DNA from: Fibrobacter sp.
GTDB taxonomy: Bacteria > Fibrobacterota > Fibrobacteria > Fibrobacterales > Fibrobacteraceae
Assembly (NCBI GenBank): GCA_024398995.1
Contig: JAKSIE010000006.1
Span: 1 to 64,000 of the forward strand
Length of the DNA stretch: 64,000 bases
Direction: 5' to 3'
Below, piece by piece: positions 1-8,665 of this stretch (positions are counted from its first letter, which is position 1; the number at the start of each line of letters is the position of its first letter). The notes below the pieces were generated by a model. That model had not been told where the DNA came from. It was given only the letters and a program-made list of their open reading frames with translations, and did not search any database. The translations under genes were made by a program, and so were the position numbers.

Positions 1-10
1 GAAAGTCAAC

Positions 11-33
11 AAAAAAGGGTGGCGAAGCCACCC
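11..33 (-). terminator. Rho-independent terminator after the 53-439 gene
   Basis: Read on the minus strand, a perfect six-pair GGGTGG/CCACCC stem with a CTTCG loop is followed by six T. It starts about 20 nt after the stop codon of the 53-439 gene, so that gene ends its own transcript. Confidence 0.88.
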
Positions 34-52
34 ACACATGTTGATGAAGAGC

Positions 53-439
53 CTATTTTTTCTGCAAATAATTCAACAGCAAGTCGGAATGAACGATGAC
101 TCCATTTTGCACGCTGCCGCAAATCGCGCCACCTTCAAATATTTTGCACAGATTGTTGCTGCAAGTGTCGGAAAGATGTTCCTCCCGCAACAACGAATTG
201 CTGAAAGTTAGTCTCGCAGAAATTCCATATTCCTTTAAAAGTTCTGCCACCCGTTCCGCAGACTCGTCTCCAAAGCCAACGCGGCCTCCGCCCCAGATAC
301 AGTCGGCGGGAGCCCCGTAAATGGATCCGATTTCACACCAGTCGTAAAACCACTCCCGATGCTCACGGAACAGCGGCAGAAACGCCTTGTACAGATCGTA
401 GAATTCGAATAGCCCGGGAAGATGGTAAAAAACTTTCAT
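53..439 (-). CDS. Conserved hypothetical protein, possibly the N-terminal part of a longer family
   Basis: 128 residues, no signal peptide or membrane segment. The sequence is rich in aromatic residues near the N-terminus (FYHLPGLFEFYDLYKAFLPL), followed by a Gly-rich IWGGGRVGFGD stretch, a SNSLLREEHLSD segment and three Cys (CSNNLCKIFEGGAIC). From memory, similar gut-bacterial proteins are roughly 290 residues and continue well beyond the HSDLLLNYLQKK sequence where this one stops. It may therefore be an N-terminal fragment, but the stop is followed at once by a clean terminator, so it could still be a stable short gene. Function unknown. It is divergent from the membrane protein at 493. Confidence 0.7.
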   Translation of the reverse strand: MKVFYHLPGLFEFYDLYKAFLPLFREHREWFYDWCEIGSIYGAPADCIWGGGRVGFGDESAERVAELLKEYGISARLTFSNSLLREEHLSDTCSNNLCKIFEGGAICGSVQNGVIVHSDLLLNYLQKK

Positions 440-492
440 TGTTAATCCTTGATGCGCAAAATAGAATATTTGAAATTTATATTTACCATGGT

Positions 493-1083
493 ATGAAAAA
501 ATGCGTTTTGAAAGATCATTTTGTTATTGCCTATGTTGCGGTGATTGCGGTCTGTTGCGTGATCTGTCTTGTTACGACTTTGAAAATTCATTCCTTGCCT
601 GAACTTGGGTATGTAATCAATAATGACTTCTTGAAGTTGCTGGTTCAGTACAAAAATTACGAAATCATCCAGGACGCATCCGCTGTACTTGCCGTCACTT
701 TTGGAATAGCCATTTGCATTTACATTGCCCTCAAATACAAGTTTCCAAGGTTTGAAGAAAATCACAAAAAATGGAATCTGGGTTGTGCGCTCATTGTGTT
801 TCCTGTTATAGGCCTTTCGGCCTCTATTGCTCCTAATCTGGATTTCCCCACAAGGTTAAAGGCGGAGCCTAAACTCCATAAGGAATTTGTCGTCGATAAG
901 TATAAGTCTCATGGATCAAAAAGCGGAACCTCTTACCACTTGCTGTTTAGTAGCGGTTCCTCATTTATGGTGGGTTCAAAAAAATATAACGCCGCATTTG
1001 TCAGACAGGAATATTATACGGTTTATCAGGGAGATATTTTGATCCAGATTTTTTCACCTGATATGTATCGCTTAGCCGAATGA
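493..1083 (+). CDS. Hypothetical membrane protein
   Basis: 196 residues counted from ATG 493; the frame opens at a TTG at 439, but the 18 extra residues look like untranslated leader. There are three likely transmembrane helices: about residues 9-30 (VIAYVAVIAVCCVICLVTTL), about 60-80 and about 95-112. A hydrophilic C-terminal domain of some 80 residues follows. No recognised domain. The stop overlaps an ATG of the SDR frame (ATGA at 1080), so the two genes are probably co-transcribed. I see no convincing Shine-Dalgarno. Function unknown. Confidence 0.65.
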   Translation: MKKCVLKDHFVIAYVAVIAVCCVICLVTTLKIHSLPELGYVINNDFLKLLVQYKNYEIIQDASAVLAVTFGIAICIYIALKYKFPRFEENHKKWNLGCALIVFPVIGLSASIAPNLDFPTRLKAEPKLHKEFVVDKYKSHGSKSGTSYHLLFSSGSSFMVGSKKYNAAFVRQEYYTVYQGDILIQIFSPDMYRLAE

Positions 1084-1097
1084 AGCAAGGAAATATG

Positions 1098-1811
1098 ATG
1101 AACGATTTTAAGGATAAAGTTGTGGTTGTGACGGGCGGTGCCCACGGCATCGGTAAGACTATTGTTAGCGAGTTTGAGCGTGAAGGTGCGAAGGTTGTTT
1201 TTATAGACATTCGTGAAAATGATTCCTTTGTAGGTGACATTTCCAAGAAGGAAATCTTGGAACGGTTCGCTGCACACGTCATTGAAAAATATGGTCACGT
1301 CGATGTTCTGGTGAACAACGCTATCCCCATGATGAAGGGCATTGATGAATGCTCCTACGAGGAGTTTAACTATGCGATGGCCGTAGGCGTTACGGCTCCT
1401 TTCTACTTGGCAAAACTTTTCGCTCCCCATTTTACTCCCGGCGCTTCCATCATCAACATTTCCTCATCCCGAGATCGTATGAGTCAGCCTCAGACTGAAA
1501 GTTATACGGCTGCCAAGGGTGGGATTGCTGCCTTGACCCACGGATTGGCTGTGAGCCTCGGCGGGCGAGGTGTTCGCGTAAACTCCATTTCCCTGGGCTG
1601 GATCGATACTGGCTTTACGACTTACGAAGGCCCCGACGCTACGCAACAGCCTGCAGGTCGTGTAGGAAACCCTTTGGACATTTCCAACATGGTTTTGTTC
1701 CTGGCTTCTGATAAGGCTGGCTTTATTACCGGAGAAAACATCTGTATTGATGGTGGAATGACCAAACAGATGGTTTATCATAACGATTGTGGTTGGAAAT
1801 TGGAAGGGTAA
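1098..1811 (+). CDS. SDR family NAD(P)-dependent oxidoreductase
   Basis: 237 residues from ATG 1098, chosen because AAGGA lies six bases upstream; ATGs at 1080 and 1095 are alternatives. It is a classical short-chain dehydrogenase/reductase with the whole motif set: cofactor loop TGGAHGIG (12-19), NNA (73-75), catalytic Ser in NISSS (about 122-124), and YTAAK with Tyr136 and Lys140. The C-terminal GENICIDGG is also typical. Asp37 at the end of strand 2 (VVFIDIR) suggests NAD preference. The substrate cannot be read from the sequence. It follows the membrane protein closely, probably in one transcript. Confidence 0.9.
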   Translation: MNDFKDKVVVVTGGAHGIGKTIVSEFEREGAKVVFIDIRENDSFVGDISKKEILERFAAHVIEKYGHVDVLVNNAIPMMKGIDECSYEEFNYAMAVGVTAPFYLAKLFAPHFTPGASIINISSSRDRMSQPQTESYTAAKGGIAALTHGLAVSLGGRGVRVNSISLGWIDTGFTTYEGPDATQQPAGRVGNPLDISNMVLFLASDKAGFITGENICIDGGMTKQMVYHNDCGWKLEG

Positions 1812-1937
1812 ATCCCGGGTGTTCCCCATCACTTTTTGTTAAAATCACAAAGCAAAATATTGGGACTCTACGAAAAAATTGCCTAAAAAAGGTATTTATA
1901 CATTGAATACTTAGGTTATATTTATAGAGACCCCGAT

Positions 1938-2789
1938 ATGCTTAATATTGACGAAATTAGCGATTATAGAGATTTGCTTAAGGATTATTATGTCCAACGA
2001 AAGTTGGATTTTCCACTGTATTCCTATAAAATGCTGGGGTCGAAACTTGGCTTGGAAACCAGCCAGGTGTATCGTGTTCTGAATAAGGAATACCATCTTC
2101 CCACTCGAAGCGTTCCTCTGGCAAAGGACCTTTTAAAACTGAAGGGCCGTAGTGGGGAACTTTTTGAAATTCTGGTGGCAGCCTCCAAGACAAAGTCTCA
2201 GGCAAAAAAAGACAAGCTTTACAAGATGGCCCTTTCACTGAAAGATGTGAAAATGCGCCAGTTGGATTCCAACGAATTGCTGTTCCTGAGCAAGTGGTGG
2301 ATTCCTGTTGTACGCGTGACCATTGAAATGAATGGTGGCGATGCAGAACCGTCTAAGCTTTTGAAGATGATTCGCCCCACAATTTCTAAAGATCAGTTGG
2401 ACGAGGCAATTCGAGTTTTGCGCGAGTTGAATTTGATTACACCGTTGGCTTCTGGTCGTTATGCCATTTCCCAGGCAAATTTCACGTCTGCAGGAACCCC
2501 AAAGGTTACTGCAATTCGCAGTTATCAAAATCAGCTTTTGGCCTTGGCTCAGGATTCCATTGTTTCTGTGGATCCGACGCAGCGTAATATTTCGTCTTTG
2601 CTGGTTGGTGTTGACGACGACTGCTATGAAGATTTGAACAATATGACCCAGGAATTCCGCCGCCAGATCCAGAAGCGAGTGGAAGAAGTTCCTGAGCCCA
2701 AGAAGGCTATGCAGTTTGTCTTTGCCTTGTATCCGGTATCGGATGTTTCTCAGGGTGGTTCTTCGGAATCAGGGAGGAAACGTAAATGA
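1938..2789 (+). CDS. TIGR02147 family protein (putative DNA-binding regulator), module A
   Basis: 283 residues. It belongs to the TIGR02147 paralogous family, abundant in Fibrobacter. Family hallmarks are an N-terminal DYRDLLKDYY segment, a helix-turn-helix-like stretch (about residues 35-60, LGSKLGLETSQVYRVLN), a central SNELLFLSKWWIPVVR, a winged-helix-like part ending GRYAIS, and a C-terminal MQFVFALYPVSD. The N-terminal part resembles Xre-type HTH proteins, so a transcriptional role is inferred, not shown. Its stop overlaps the start of the following lipoprotein gene by 4 bp (ATGA). The same arrangement occurs at 30011-32055. Confidence 0.87.
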   Translation: MLNIDEISDYRDLLKDYYVQRKLDFPLYSYKMLGSKLGLETSQVYRVLNKEYHLPTRSVPLAKDLLKLKGRSGELFEILVAASKTKSQAKKDKLYKMALSLKDVKMRQLDSNELLFLSKWWIPVVRVTIEMNGGDAEPSKLLKMIRPTISKDQLDEAIRVLRELNLITPLASGRYAISQANFTSAGTPKVTAIRSYQNQLLALAQDSIVSVDPTQRNISSLLVGVDDDCYEDLNNMTQEFRRQIQKRVEEVPEPKKAMQFVFALYPVSDVSQGGSSESGRKRK

Positions 2790-4375
2790 AAAAGTTTTCA
2801 GTAATTAGCGAACTTGTCTTGTTCTGCTGCGCCTCTCTTGCACTGGTGGGTTGTACAGCGGATCCTCAGACTGCTGGCGTCAGCACCGTGGAAACGGAAA
2901 ACGCCTTGGTCATCCAGGTGACTGACGGTAGTGCGCCTGCGAAGGGTGTTCTTGCCCGAGTGCGTTCGGCTCGTTATTTGCAGAATGTTGATAACAAACC
3001 TTACGCAGAAAGTGATGGGGTGGCTGCTGAATACACTGCCGATTCCAAGGGTTTCGTGTATATCACGAAAAAGGAAATTTCCAGTTTGAAGCTTGCCGAA
3101 ATTTCTGTTGAAGTGGTTGGTGAAAAACAGGGCGCCTTTGGGATTTTTGCATTGGACGGATCTGAGGAAACTGCTCCGGATTCTGCAACTTTGGCTCTTG
3201 AAAAATTTGGTTCCTTGAAGGGGCATGTGACTTTTGCTGAAGGTGATACTACAGCGGAAGTTCGCATTTACGGAACGGATCGAATTGTCTCCACGGACTC
3301 CGAAGGAAACTTTGAAATCAATGACCTTCCGCCTTATGCGCACTACACCTTGATGGTAGGCTCCAGTTACAATACTGTCGTAGAAATGGAGGCGGGAGTG
3401 TTTGCGGAAAAGACAAAGGATGTAGGTGAAATCGTCCTTAAAAAATATGTCCTTTATGATGATATGTTGATGATTTCTGATTGGATGAAAGTTGCCAAGG
3501 CTGCTCGCCAGGAAGGCGAACCGGTGGTGGGTTTCATTCGGTTGAATTCCAAGAATTTTGACTTTAGCGATGCCATGGCTCAGGGTAAGGATGTTCAAGT
3601 TGAAACTGACGATAGTGATCCCATGACTTACGCCATTAACTACTGGAACGACTCTCTTGAACAGGCTGAAATCCTGGTGTTGCTGGATGCAAAAACGGAG
3701 CTCGTTAAGTTGACTTGGGGCATGGGCGCTGTGGACGAAAAGTCTGCAAAGAAGGTGACCTCTTCAAAGTTGTGGGAATCTGTTTCTGCAGAAGTGGCCC
3801 GTGAACAAAATTCCGTTAGCCTCATTGATTTTGAAAATGGATTCAAGTCCAATGTGACTGCTCCTGCCGCGGTGTTTGACTGGTATTTTGAATACCAGGG
3901 TGATTCCGTAGAAACCACCCCAGGTTTGGACAATGCGATTGAAGGCGTAGAATCTGCAGGTGCTGACCGCGATGGCAAGGCTTTCCACTGGAAATCGAAA
4001 TCTCCCAATGGTAGCTGGTCCTATGTGGGCCTCTGGCTTAGCTCGGCAAAGAAACCCAGTAACTTCCAGGCCATTGATTCTGTGGAATTCATGGTTCGTG
4101 GCGAGGGCCGCATTGCCTTTGCCTTCGAGTCCGAAGACACTACAGGATATGTTAGCAAGGCCTTTAACTTTGATACCCTCAAGACGGAATCCAGCGAATG
4201 GGTTCGCAAGGTTATCAAGCAAAGCGATTTCGTGGAAGGCACTGGCGCCTATGCCAATATTGGTTGGGACGTTATCCAGACTCGGGTTACTAACTTCAAT
4301 ATTGCGGCCTATGGTGAAGCTGAATTCTGGCTGGACGACATCAAGTTCTATGGTGTAAATCTGGACGACCTATAA
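2786..4375 (+). CDS. Lipoprotein with carboxypeptidase-regulatory-like and C-terminal carbohydrate-binding-like domains
   Basis: 529 residues. The lipoprotein signal ends LALVGC with lipid Cys23. Residues about 30-220 contain beta-sandwich repeats of the carboxypeptidase regulatory-like type (SLKGHVTFAEGD, then DSEGNFEINDLPPYAHYTL). Residues about 335-525 resemble the CBM11/CIA30 galactose-binding-like fold: it starts SLIDFENG and ends EFWLDDIKFYG, the common pattern of that fold. GGGAGG precedes the ATG, which sits inside the stop of the TIGR02147 gene, indicating translational coupling. I infer a surface or periplasmic carbohydrate-binding lipoprotein working with its upstream regulator. 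No catalytic motif seen. Confidence 0.82.
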   Translation: MKKFSVISELVLFCCASLALVGCTADPQTAGVSTVETENALVIQVTDGSAPAKGVLARVRSARYLQNVDNKPYAESDGVAAEYTADSKGFVYITKKEISSLKLAEISVEVVGEKQGAFGIFALDGSEETAPDSATLALEKFGSLKGHVTFAEGDTTAEVRIYGTDRIVSTDSEGNFEINDLPPYAHYTLMVGSSYNTVVEMEAGVFAEKTKDVGEIVLKKYVLYDDMLMISDWMKVAKAARQEGEPVVGFIRLNSKNFDFSDAMAQGKDVQVETDDSDPMTYAINYWNDSLEQAEILVLLDAKTELVKLTWGMGAVDEKSAKKVTSSKLWESVSAEVAREQNSVSLIDFENGFKSNVTAPAAVFDWYFEYQGDSVETTPGLDNAIEGVESAGADRDGKAFHWKSKSPNGSWSYVGLWLSSAKKPSNFQAIDSVEFMVRGEGRIAFAFESEDTTGYVSKAFNFDTLKTESSEWVRKVIKQSDFVEGTGAYANIGWDVIQTRVTNFNIAAYGEAEFWLDDIKFYGVNLDDL

Positions 4376-4410
4376 TTTTGTATATTGCGCCACGTACAAA
4401 GGAATAAGCT

Positions 4411-5217
4411 ATGGCTGAAATTCAATCTGTTTGCGTCGGCGAAGTGGAAATGGAATACGCCCGCTTTGGTAGCGGTGCAAAGATTTTCGTGATTATTCCG
4501 GGTCTTAGTCTCCGTAGTGTAATGGTTTCTGCGTCTTCTGTAGAAACTGCCTACAAGATTTTTAAGGAAGACTATACCGTTTACCTTTTTGACCGCCGCA
4601 AGAATATGCCTGCGGTGTATTCAGTCGCGGAAATGGCGAGGGATACTGCCGCTGCCATGAAGGCCTTGGGCCTTGAACATGCGGATATTTTGGGAACGTC
4701 TCAAGGTGGCATGATTGCCCAGCATATTGCCATCGAAAATCCGGAATTGGTAAACCGTCTGGTGCTGGCCTCCAGTTCTTCAAAGGCGGAACCCCTTCAG
4801 CTTTCTGTCATCGGGAACTGGGCAGCTCTTGCCCGCGCCGGCCGTTCTGAAGATTTGGTGGGCGACTTTATTGATAACGCTTTCACACCTTCTTTTGTGC
4901 AACGTTATCGCCGCGCGCTCTTGATGATGTACAAGAACCTGACAGCCGAGGAACTGCTGCGATTTGCAATTACAGCAGAGGCTTGTGCCGGCATTGACAC
5001 CTACGACAATCTCCATAAGATCCAGTGCCCCACCTTTGTAATCGGCGCGGCTCTTGACCATGTGGTAACCTACGAAGCCTCCGTCAAAATTGCAGAAAAG
5101 CTGAAATCTGCAGGCGCGCCTTGCGAATTCTTCACCTATGAAGAAAATGGCCACGCCGTATTCGACGAGGCCAAGGACTATAAGGAAAGAATTTTGGATT
5201 TCTTGCGCCGCATTTAG
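4411..5217 (+). CDS. Alpha/beta-fold hydrolase
   Basis: 268 residues, no signal peptide, so cytoplasmic. The catalytic triad is readable: nucleophile elbow GTSQGG with Ser97, an acid at about Asp216 (GAALDH), and His248 in ENGHAVFD. The oxyanion strand is FVIIPGLSL near residue 30. The overall pattern matches small esterases and C-C hydrolases of the alpha/beta-hydrolase superfamily. The substrate is unknown. It lies 35 bp after the lipoprotein gene on the same strand, so it may share its transcript. The region around the stop codon is duplicated (5203-5243). Confidence 0.88.
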   Translation: MAEIQSVCVGEVEMEYARFGSGAKIFVIIPGLSLRSVMVSASSVETAYKIFKEDYTVYLFDRRKNMPAVYSVAEMARDTAAAMKALGLEHADILGTSQGGMIAQHIAIENPELVNRLVLASSSSKAEPLQLSVIGNWAALARAGRSEDLVGDFIDNAFTPSFVQRYRRALLMMYKNLTAEELLRFAITAEACAGIDTYDNLHKIQCPTFVIGAALDHVVTYEASVKIAEKLKSAGAPCEFFTYEENGHAVFDEAKDYKERILDFLRRI

Positions 5218-5243
5218 ATTGAATTTTTGCGCCACATTTAGAT
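5203..5243 (+). repeat. Imperfect direct repeat spanning a stop codon
   Basis: A 17-bp unit ttgcgccgcatttagat at 5203-5219 recurs at 5227-5243 with one change, a 24-bp period. The first copy encodes the last residues and stop of the alpha/beta hydrolase; the second lies just after it. Confidence 0.75.
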
Positions 5244-5255
5244 GAGGGTGCTGGC

Positions 5256-6476
5256 CTAGTCGGTAACTTCGTCCATGGTTTGCTTGATTTTGTCCTTCAT
5301 GCTAAGGAACACGTCTGCCAGAATGGGCTCGAAGTCTGTTCCCTTGCCCTTTTCAATAATCTGGAAGCATTCTGGCAGAGGGATGGGGTCGCGATAGCAG
5401 CGTTTTTGTGAAATTGCGTCAAATACGTCGGCTACAGCCATGATGCGAGCTGCCAACGGAATTTCAGTTTTGGAACGGCCTTCGGGGTAGCCCTTGCCAT
5501 TCCATTTTTCATGGTGGTAACGAGCCACTTCGTAAACCATCTGACGGTAATTATCGTCGCCGATGTGGGAGAACGTCTGCTTGATAATCTTGCCGCCTTG
5601 TTCCGCATGGCTCTTCATGATTGCGAATTCTTCGTCGGTCAACTTACCCGGTTTCTGCAAAATGTAGTCCGGGATGGACATTTTGCCGATGTCATGCATA
5701 GGAGCTGCGTTGGTCAAGTTGCTGATGAATTCAAGATCGATGATTTCCGGATAAACTTTGCGTTTGAACAATTCCTTGGAAAGAATTTCCACGTAGCGGC
5801 TAGTGCGCTTGACATGACCACCTGTGTTTTCGTCACGGTTTTCAACCAGATTTGCAAAACCGAGAACGATGTCCTGGTTCAGTTCCTTGATTTTGTTGGT
5901 GTTGTTAATCTGCTTGTCTAAAAGTGCTGTGGTTCTACTGGAAAGGAAGTAGAGCAAGTAGCCAAGGCTGCACAAGGTAAGTGCTCTAGGTAAAACGCTG
6001 AAGAGTACCAGTCGTTTCAATACCAGGAAGTTCTGGTCCGGAACAAAATTGCCGTAGAATCCTGCGAACTGCCCCAAGGTTGACATGATCATGGTCATGA
6101 TGAGAGCGTAAAGCGTGATTTTTTTTGAAAAATAGAGGCTTGCGATGGCAATGGGAAATGCGTAAATGACTGTTGCGTGAAAAGTAAGGGTTGTCTGGAG
6201 GTTGAATAAGAACAAACTAATCAAGAAAACGTAAATGTACTTGAGTTTCGGATTTGACGGATTGAAAATCTTGTTCAGCAACCAAGGACTTAAAAGAATT
6301 ACAGCTCCGATTAAATAAGCTGTGGTCATCACCTTCTGGTCGATGATGAAAATGTGGAGTAGATTTAAAATGTAGATGAAAGAAAAGATGCCGAGAGTAA
6401 TCGACAGCGCTTTGGCAACTGTTTTATTAGCGTCAGCTTCATTCTGACGTAATAGAAAATGATCACGTTGACCCAT
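5256..6476 (-). CDS. HD-GYP domain protein with N-terminal membrane region
   Basis: 406 residues from ATG 6476, preferred because GAGG lies six bases upstream; GTG 6488 in the same frame is an alternative. About residues 20-185 hold roughly five or six hydrophobic helices of an uncharacterised membrane sensor. The rest is an HD-GYP phosphodiesterase domain: ENRDENTGGHVKRTS near 213-226, the metal-binding HDIGK near 261-265, HHEKWNGKGYPEG near 321-333, and a second DVFDA motif. HD-GYP enzymes hydrolyse cyclic dinucleotides, chiefly cyclic di-GMP. The GYP and HD residues are intact, so activity is likely. No GGDEF domain is fused. Confidence 0.9.
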   Translation of the reverse strand: MGQRDHFLLRQNEADANKTVAKALSITLGIFSFIYILNLLHIFIIDQKVMTTAYLIGAVILLSPWLLNKIFNPSNPKLKYIYVFLISLFLFNLQTTLTFHATVIYAFPIAIASLYFSKKITLYALIMTMIMSTLGQFAGFYGNFVPDQNFLVLKRLVLFSVLPRALTLCSLGYLLYFLSSRTTALLDKQINNTNKIKELNQDIVLGFANLVENRDENTGGHVKRTSRYVEILSKELFKRKVYPEIIDLEFISNLTNAAPMHDIGKMSIPDYILQKPGKLTDEEFAIMKSHAEQGGKIIKQTFSHIGDDNYRQMVYEVARYHHEKWNGKGYPEGRSKTEIPLAARIMAVADVFDAISQKRCYRDPIPLPECFQIIEKGKGTDFEPILADVFLSMKDKIKQTMDEVTD

Positions 6477-6547
6477 ACATAACCTCACATTCTATTACAA
6501 AATAATAAAATAAATGAAGGTCTTTGAAATGTCTTTCTAAAAGGTTC

Positions 6548-7708
6548 CTATTTCAGGAGAGTCTCTGGTACGCATTCCGCCATAGCTTCGTATGCCTTGG
6601 CACTGGGATGTAAGTGGTCTCCGGAGTCGAATCCGGTGGCGAATTTTTTCGGGTCGGCAGGATCTTGGACGGCTTTGTCAAAGTCTACACAACCATCGAA
6701 CTTTTCTGAATTACGAAGCCATTCGTTGAATTCGTTGCGGATGACGTCGCGATTTTCATTATAGGTTCTCCAGCCGAAAATGGGAAGCAGGGTTCCACTC
6801 CAAACATTAAGTCCTAGAGAACGGGCGTGTTCAATATACAGTTTTTCTACACTGTCGATTAAGTCCTGGGTGGTGGGCATGTCGCTCCAAGGACGGAACG
6901 GATTGACTTCAGATCCCACTGGATGGATTATGTCGTTGATGCCGTGCTGGATGATAACGGACTTTGCTCCCGCAACATTCAATTCAATAGGAAAACGGGT
7001 GGCTCCCTTCAAACCGTAGGCGGCGTAGGTAATGCAATCGTACTGGCGGAGAATTCTTGTTCCGCTAACGGCCCTTCGGATAATTGATACGTTGCTGAAA
7101 CCTTCCTTTTCTGCGCGAAGGCTCAGGTAGTCGGGCCAATCCTGTGCGGTAATGGAATCACCGTAGCAGACTAGGGCGAAGTTCTTTTCTTCAGTGAAAA
7201 CGTCCACTGTATTCAAGAAATAGAACCAGTTGGTGTTTCGGGTCAAATTGGCGGGTAATTCGTCGTTTGCGGCGAAGTTGCCGTAGCTGAACTTTCCAGA
7301 AGAAAGGGGACCTGTAATTAACGTGCCTGCATTCATCTGGGTGAAGTCTGCGAAGTAGAGGCTTACATCGAGGGTTTCTCCAGCGACTATGTCGAGATTA
7401 ACTTCATCGCTGAGAATTTCCTGGCCCGCAGGGATGGCGCCTTCAACCTTTCCGTTGAATGTTATGGAAATGGGGGTGTAAGCCAGGTTCTTGCCTTTTT
7501 TTGCCACAAGGGCCTGGCTAATGGTTACAGGTTCTGTTCCTGTCAGGTTGGAAAAGTGGAAACGTAGTTTGCTTCCGTTAAAGCACATGCGAATGGGGTA
7601 GCGTAAGGTCAGGTCCTTGGCATACACCGCTTCCTTGCGATCGGTAATGGAGGTTGCATTTCCCCAGCAGGCGACCCATTTTGTGAATTGCTTACCCGTT
7701 GCGCTCAT
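6548..7708 (-). CDS. SGNH/GDSL-family hydrolase
   Basis: 386 residues. An N-terminal beta-sandwich-like region (about 1-170) precedes an SGNH hydrolase domain with block I GDSITAQ (Ser185), an Asn block HGINDI near 262, and C-terminal DHLHP giving Asp364 and His367. The family includes carbohydrate esterases, lipases and acyl-transferring enzymes. No signal peptide is evident, so an intracellular esterase, for example deacylation of imported oligosaccharides, is possible but inferred. It lies between the HD-GYP gene and the metallo-beta-lactamase-fold gene on the same strand. Confidence 0.88.
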   Translation of the reverse strand: MSATGKQFTKWVACWGNATSITDRKEAVYAKDLTLRYPIRMCFNGSKLRFHFSNLTGTEPVTISQALVAKKGKNLAYTPISITFNGKVEGAIPAGQEILSDEVNLDIVAGETLDVSLYFADFTQMNAGTLITGPLSSGKFSYGNFAANDELPANLTRNTNWFYFLNTVDVFTEEKNFALVCYGDSITAQDWPDYLSLRAEKEGFSNVSIIRRAVSGTRILRQYDCITYAAYGLKGATRFPIELNVAGAKSVIIQHGINDIIHPVGSEVNPFRPWSDMPTTQDLIDSVEKLYIEHARSLGLNVWSGTLLPIFGWRTYNENRDVIRNEFNEWLRNSEKFDGCVDFDKAVQDPADPKKFATGFDSGDHLHPSAKAYEAMAECVPETLLK

Positions 7709-7742
7709 TCTTCGCTTCCTTTTAGCTGTAAAACTTGAATTG

Positions 7743-8627
7743 TTACTCGGCGAATCCCGGACTGGGCAAATGCATACCGGCCATAGTCAAACCGTTGGCT
7801 TTTGCGTATTCCAAAATGCGCTTGCGGCTTTCGATGGATTTTGCCTTGTCCATATCGTAGTTGGAATTTACTTCGGGATGGTTGATCTGCAGGGCGTAAC
7901 CGTGCATCAGATCACCGATGACCAAAAGTTCGTTGTAACGGAAAACGGTGTGGCCTGGGGTGTGGCCGATAGCGTCAATGGCTTCCACGGCATGGGGGAG
8001 GGTGTCGCCAAAATTGAACAGGCTCAACTTGTCGCCATATACGCCGAGAATAGCCTTTTGCAGGTCATTCTTCTCTATGTTCATCCAGGCGTCGTGTTCA
8101 ACTTTGCCCAGGAACAAGGTGGCGTTCTTGAAAACCTTTTCCATTCCGGCATCTGTCTTTTTTACCAGTCCGGAAATGTGGTCCACGTGAAGGTGGGTCA
8201 GGTACACCAGCTTGATGTCGTCGGGATTAACTCCCAATTCATTCAGGTGGGTTGCCATCTGGCCGCCAAAATCACCCAGGCCTGCATCAAAAAGAACGTA
8301 TTCTCCGTCTACCTTCAGCAGGAAGGTGCTAACGGAAGCTGGAATGCCATCGGCAAGACCAACGCTGTTGTAAAGGGAGTCGCTGGCGTCGCTGAAAAGT
8401 TCGCGAGGGTTCAGTTTGTTGCCTGCGTTGTCCTTAATCCAGGTGACGGTAGCGCCGGACTTGAGTGTTACGGTCTTGTATTCCGAGGATTCCGTCGCAT
8501 TCTTTACGGTTTCTGTAGAAACGTTCTTTGTGGATGCATTGTCTGCCGAGGCCTTTTCAGAAGCTGTGCAGCCAAAGAAAAGAGATACCGTAACTATAGG
8601 TAGAGCAAGTTTAGTAAAAATATTCAT
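7743..8627 (-). CDS. Metallo-beta-lactamase-fold hydrolase, lipoprotein
   Basis: 294 residues with a lipoprotein signal ending LFFGC (lipid Cys20). The zinc-binding motif HLHVDH is at residues 145-150, with a further ligand region HTPGHTVF near 222-229 and GDLMHG near 237. The pattern fits the MBL-fold lactonase/hydrolase group. A Ser/Thr/Ala-rich spacer of about 30 residues follows the lipid anchor. It is probably an envelope-anchored hydrolase; substrate unknown. The gene ends 34 bp before the start of the SGNH gene on the minus strand, so co-transcription is likely. Confidence 0.88.
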   Translation of the reverse strand: MNIFTKLALPIVTVSLFFGCTASEKASADNASTKNVSTETVKNATESSEYKTVTLKSGATVTWIKDNAGNKLNPRELFSDASDSLYNSVGLADGIPASVSTFLLKVDGEYVLFDAGLGDFGGQMATHLNELGVNPDDIKLVYLTHLHVDHISGLVKKTDAGMEKVFKNATLFLGKVEHDAWMNIEKNDLQKAILGVYGDKLSLFNFGDTLPHAVEAIDAIGHTPGHTVFRYNELLVIGDLMHGYALQINHPEVNSNYDMDKAKSIESRKRILEYAKANGLTMAGMHLPSPGFAE

Positions 8628-8665
8628 GGAATCCTCTTTAGTTTGTTCTACCTTAAGTTAGCAAT

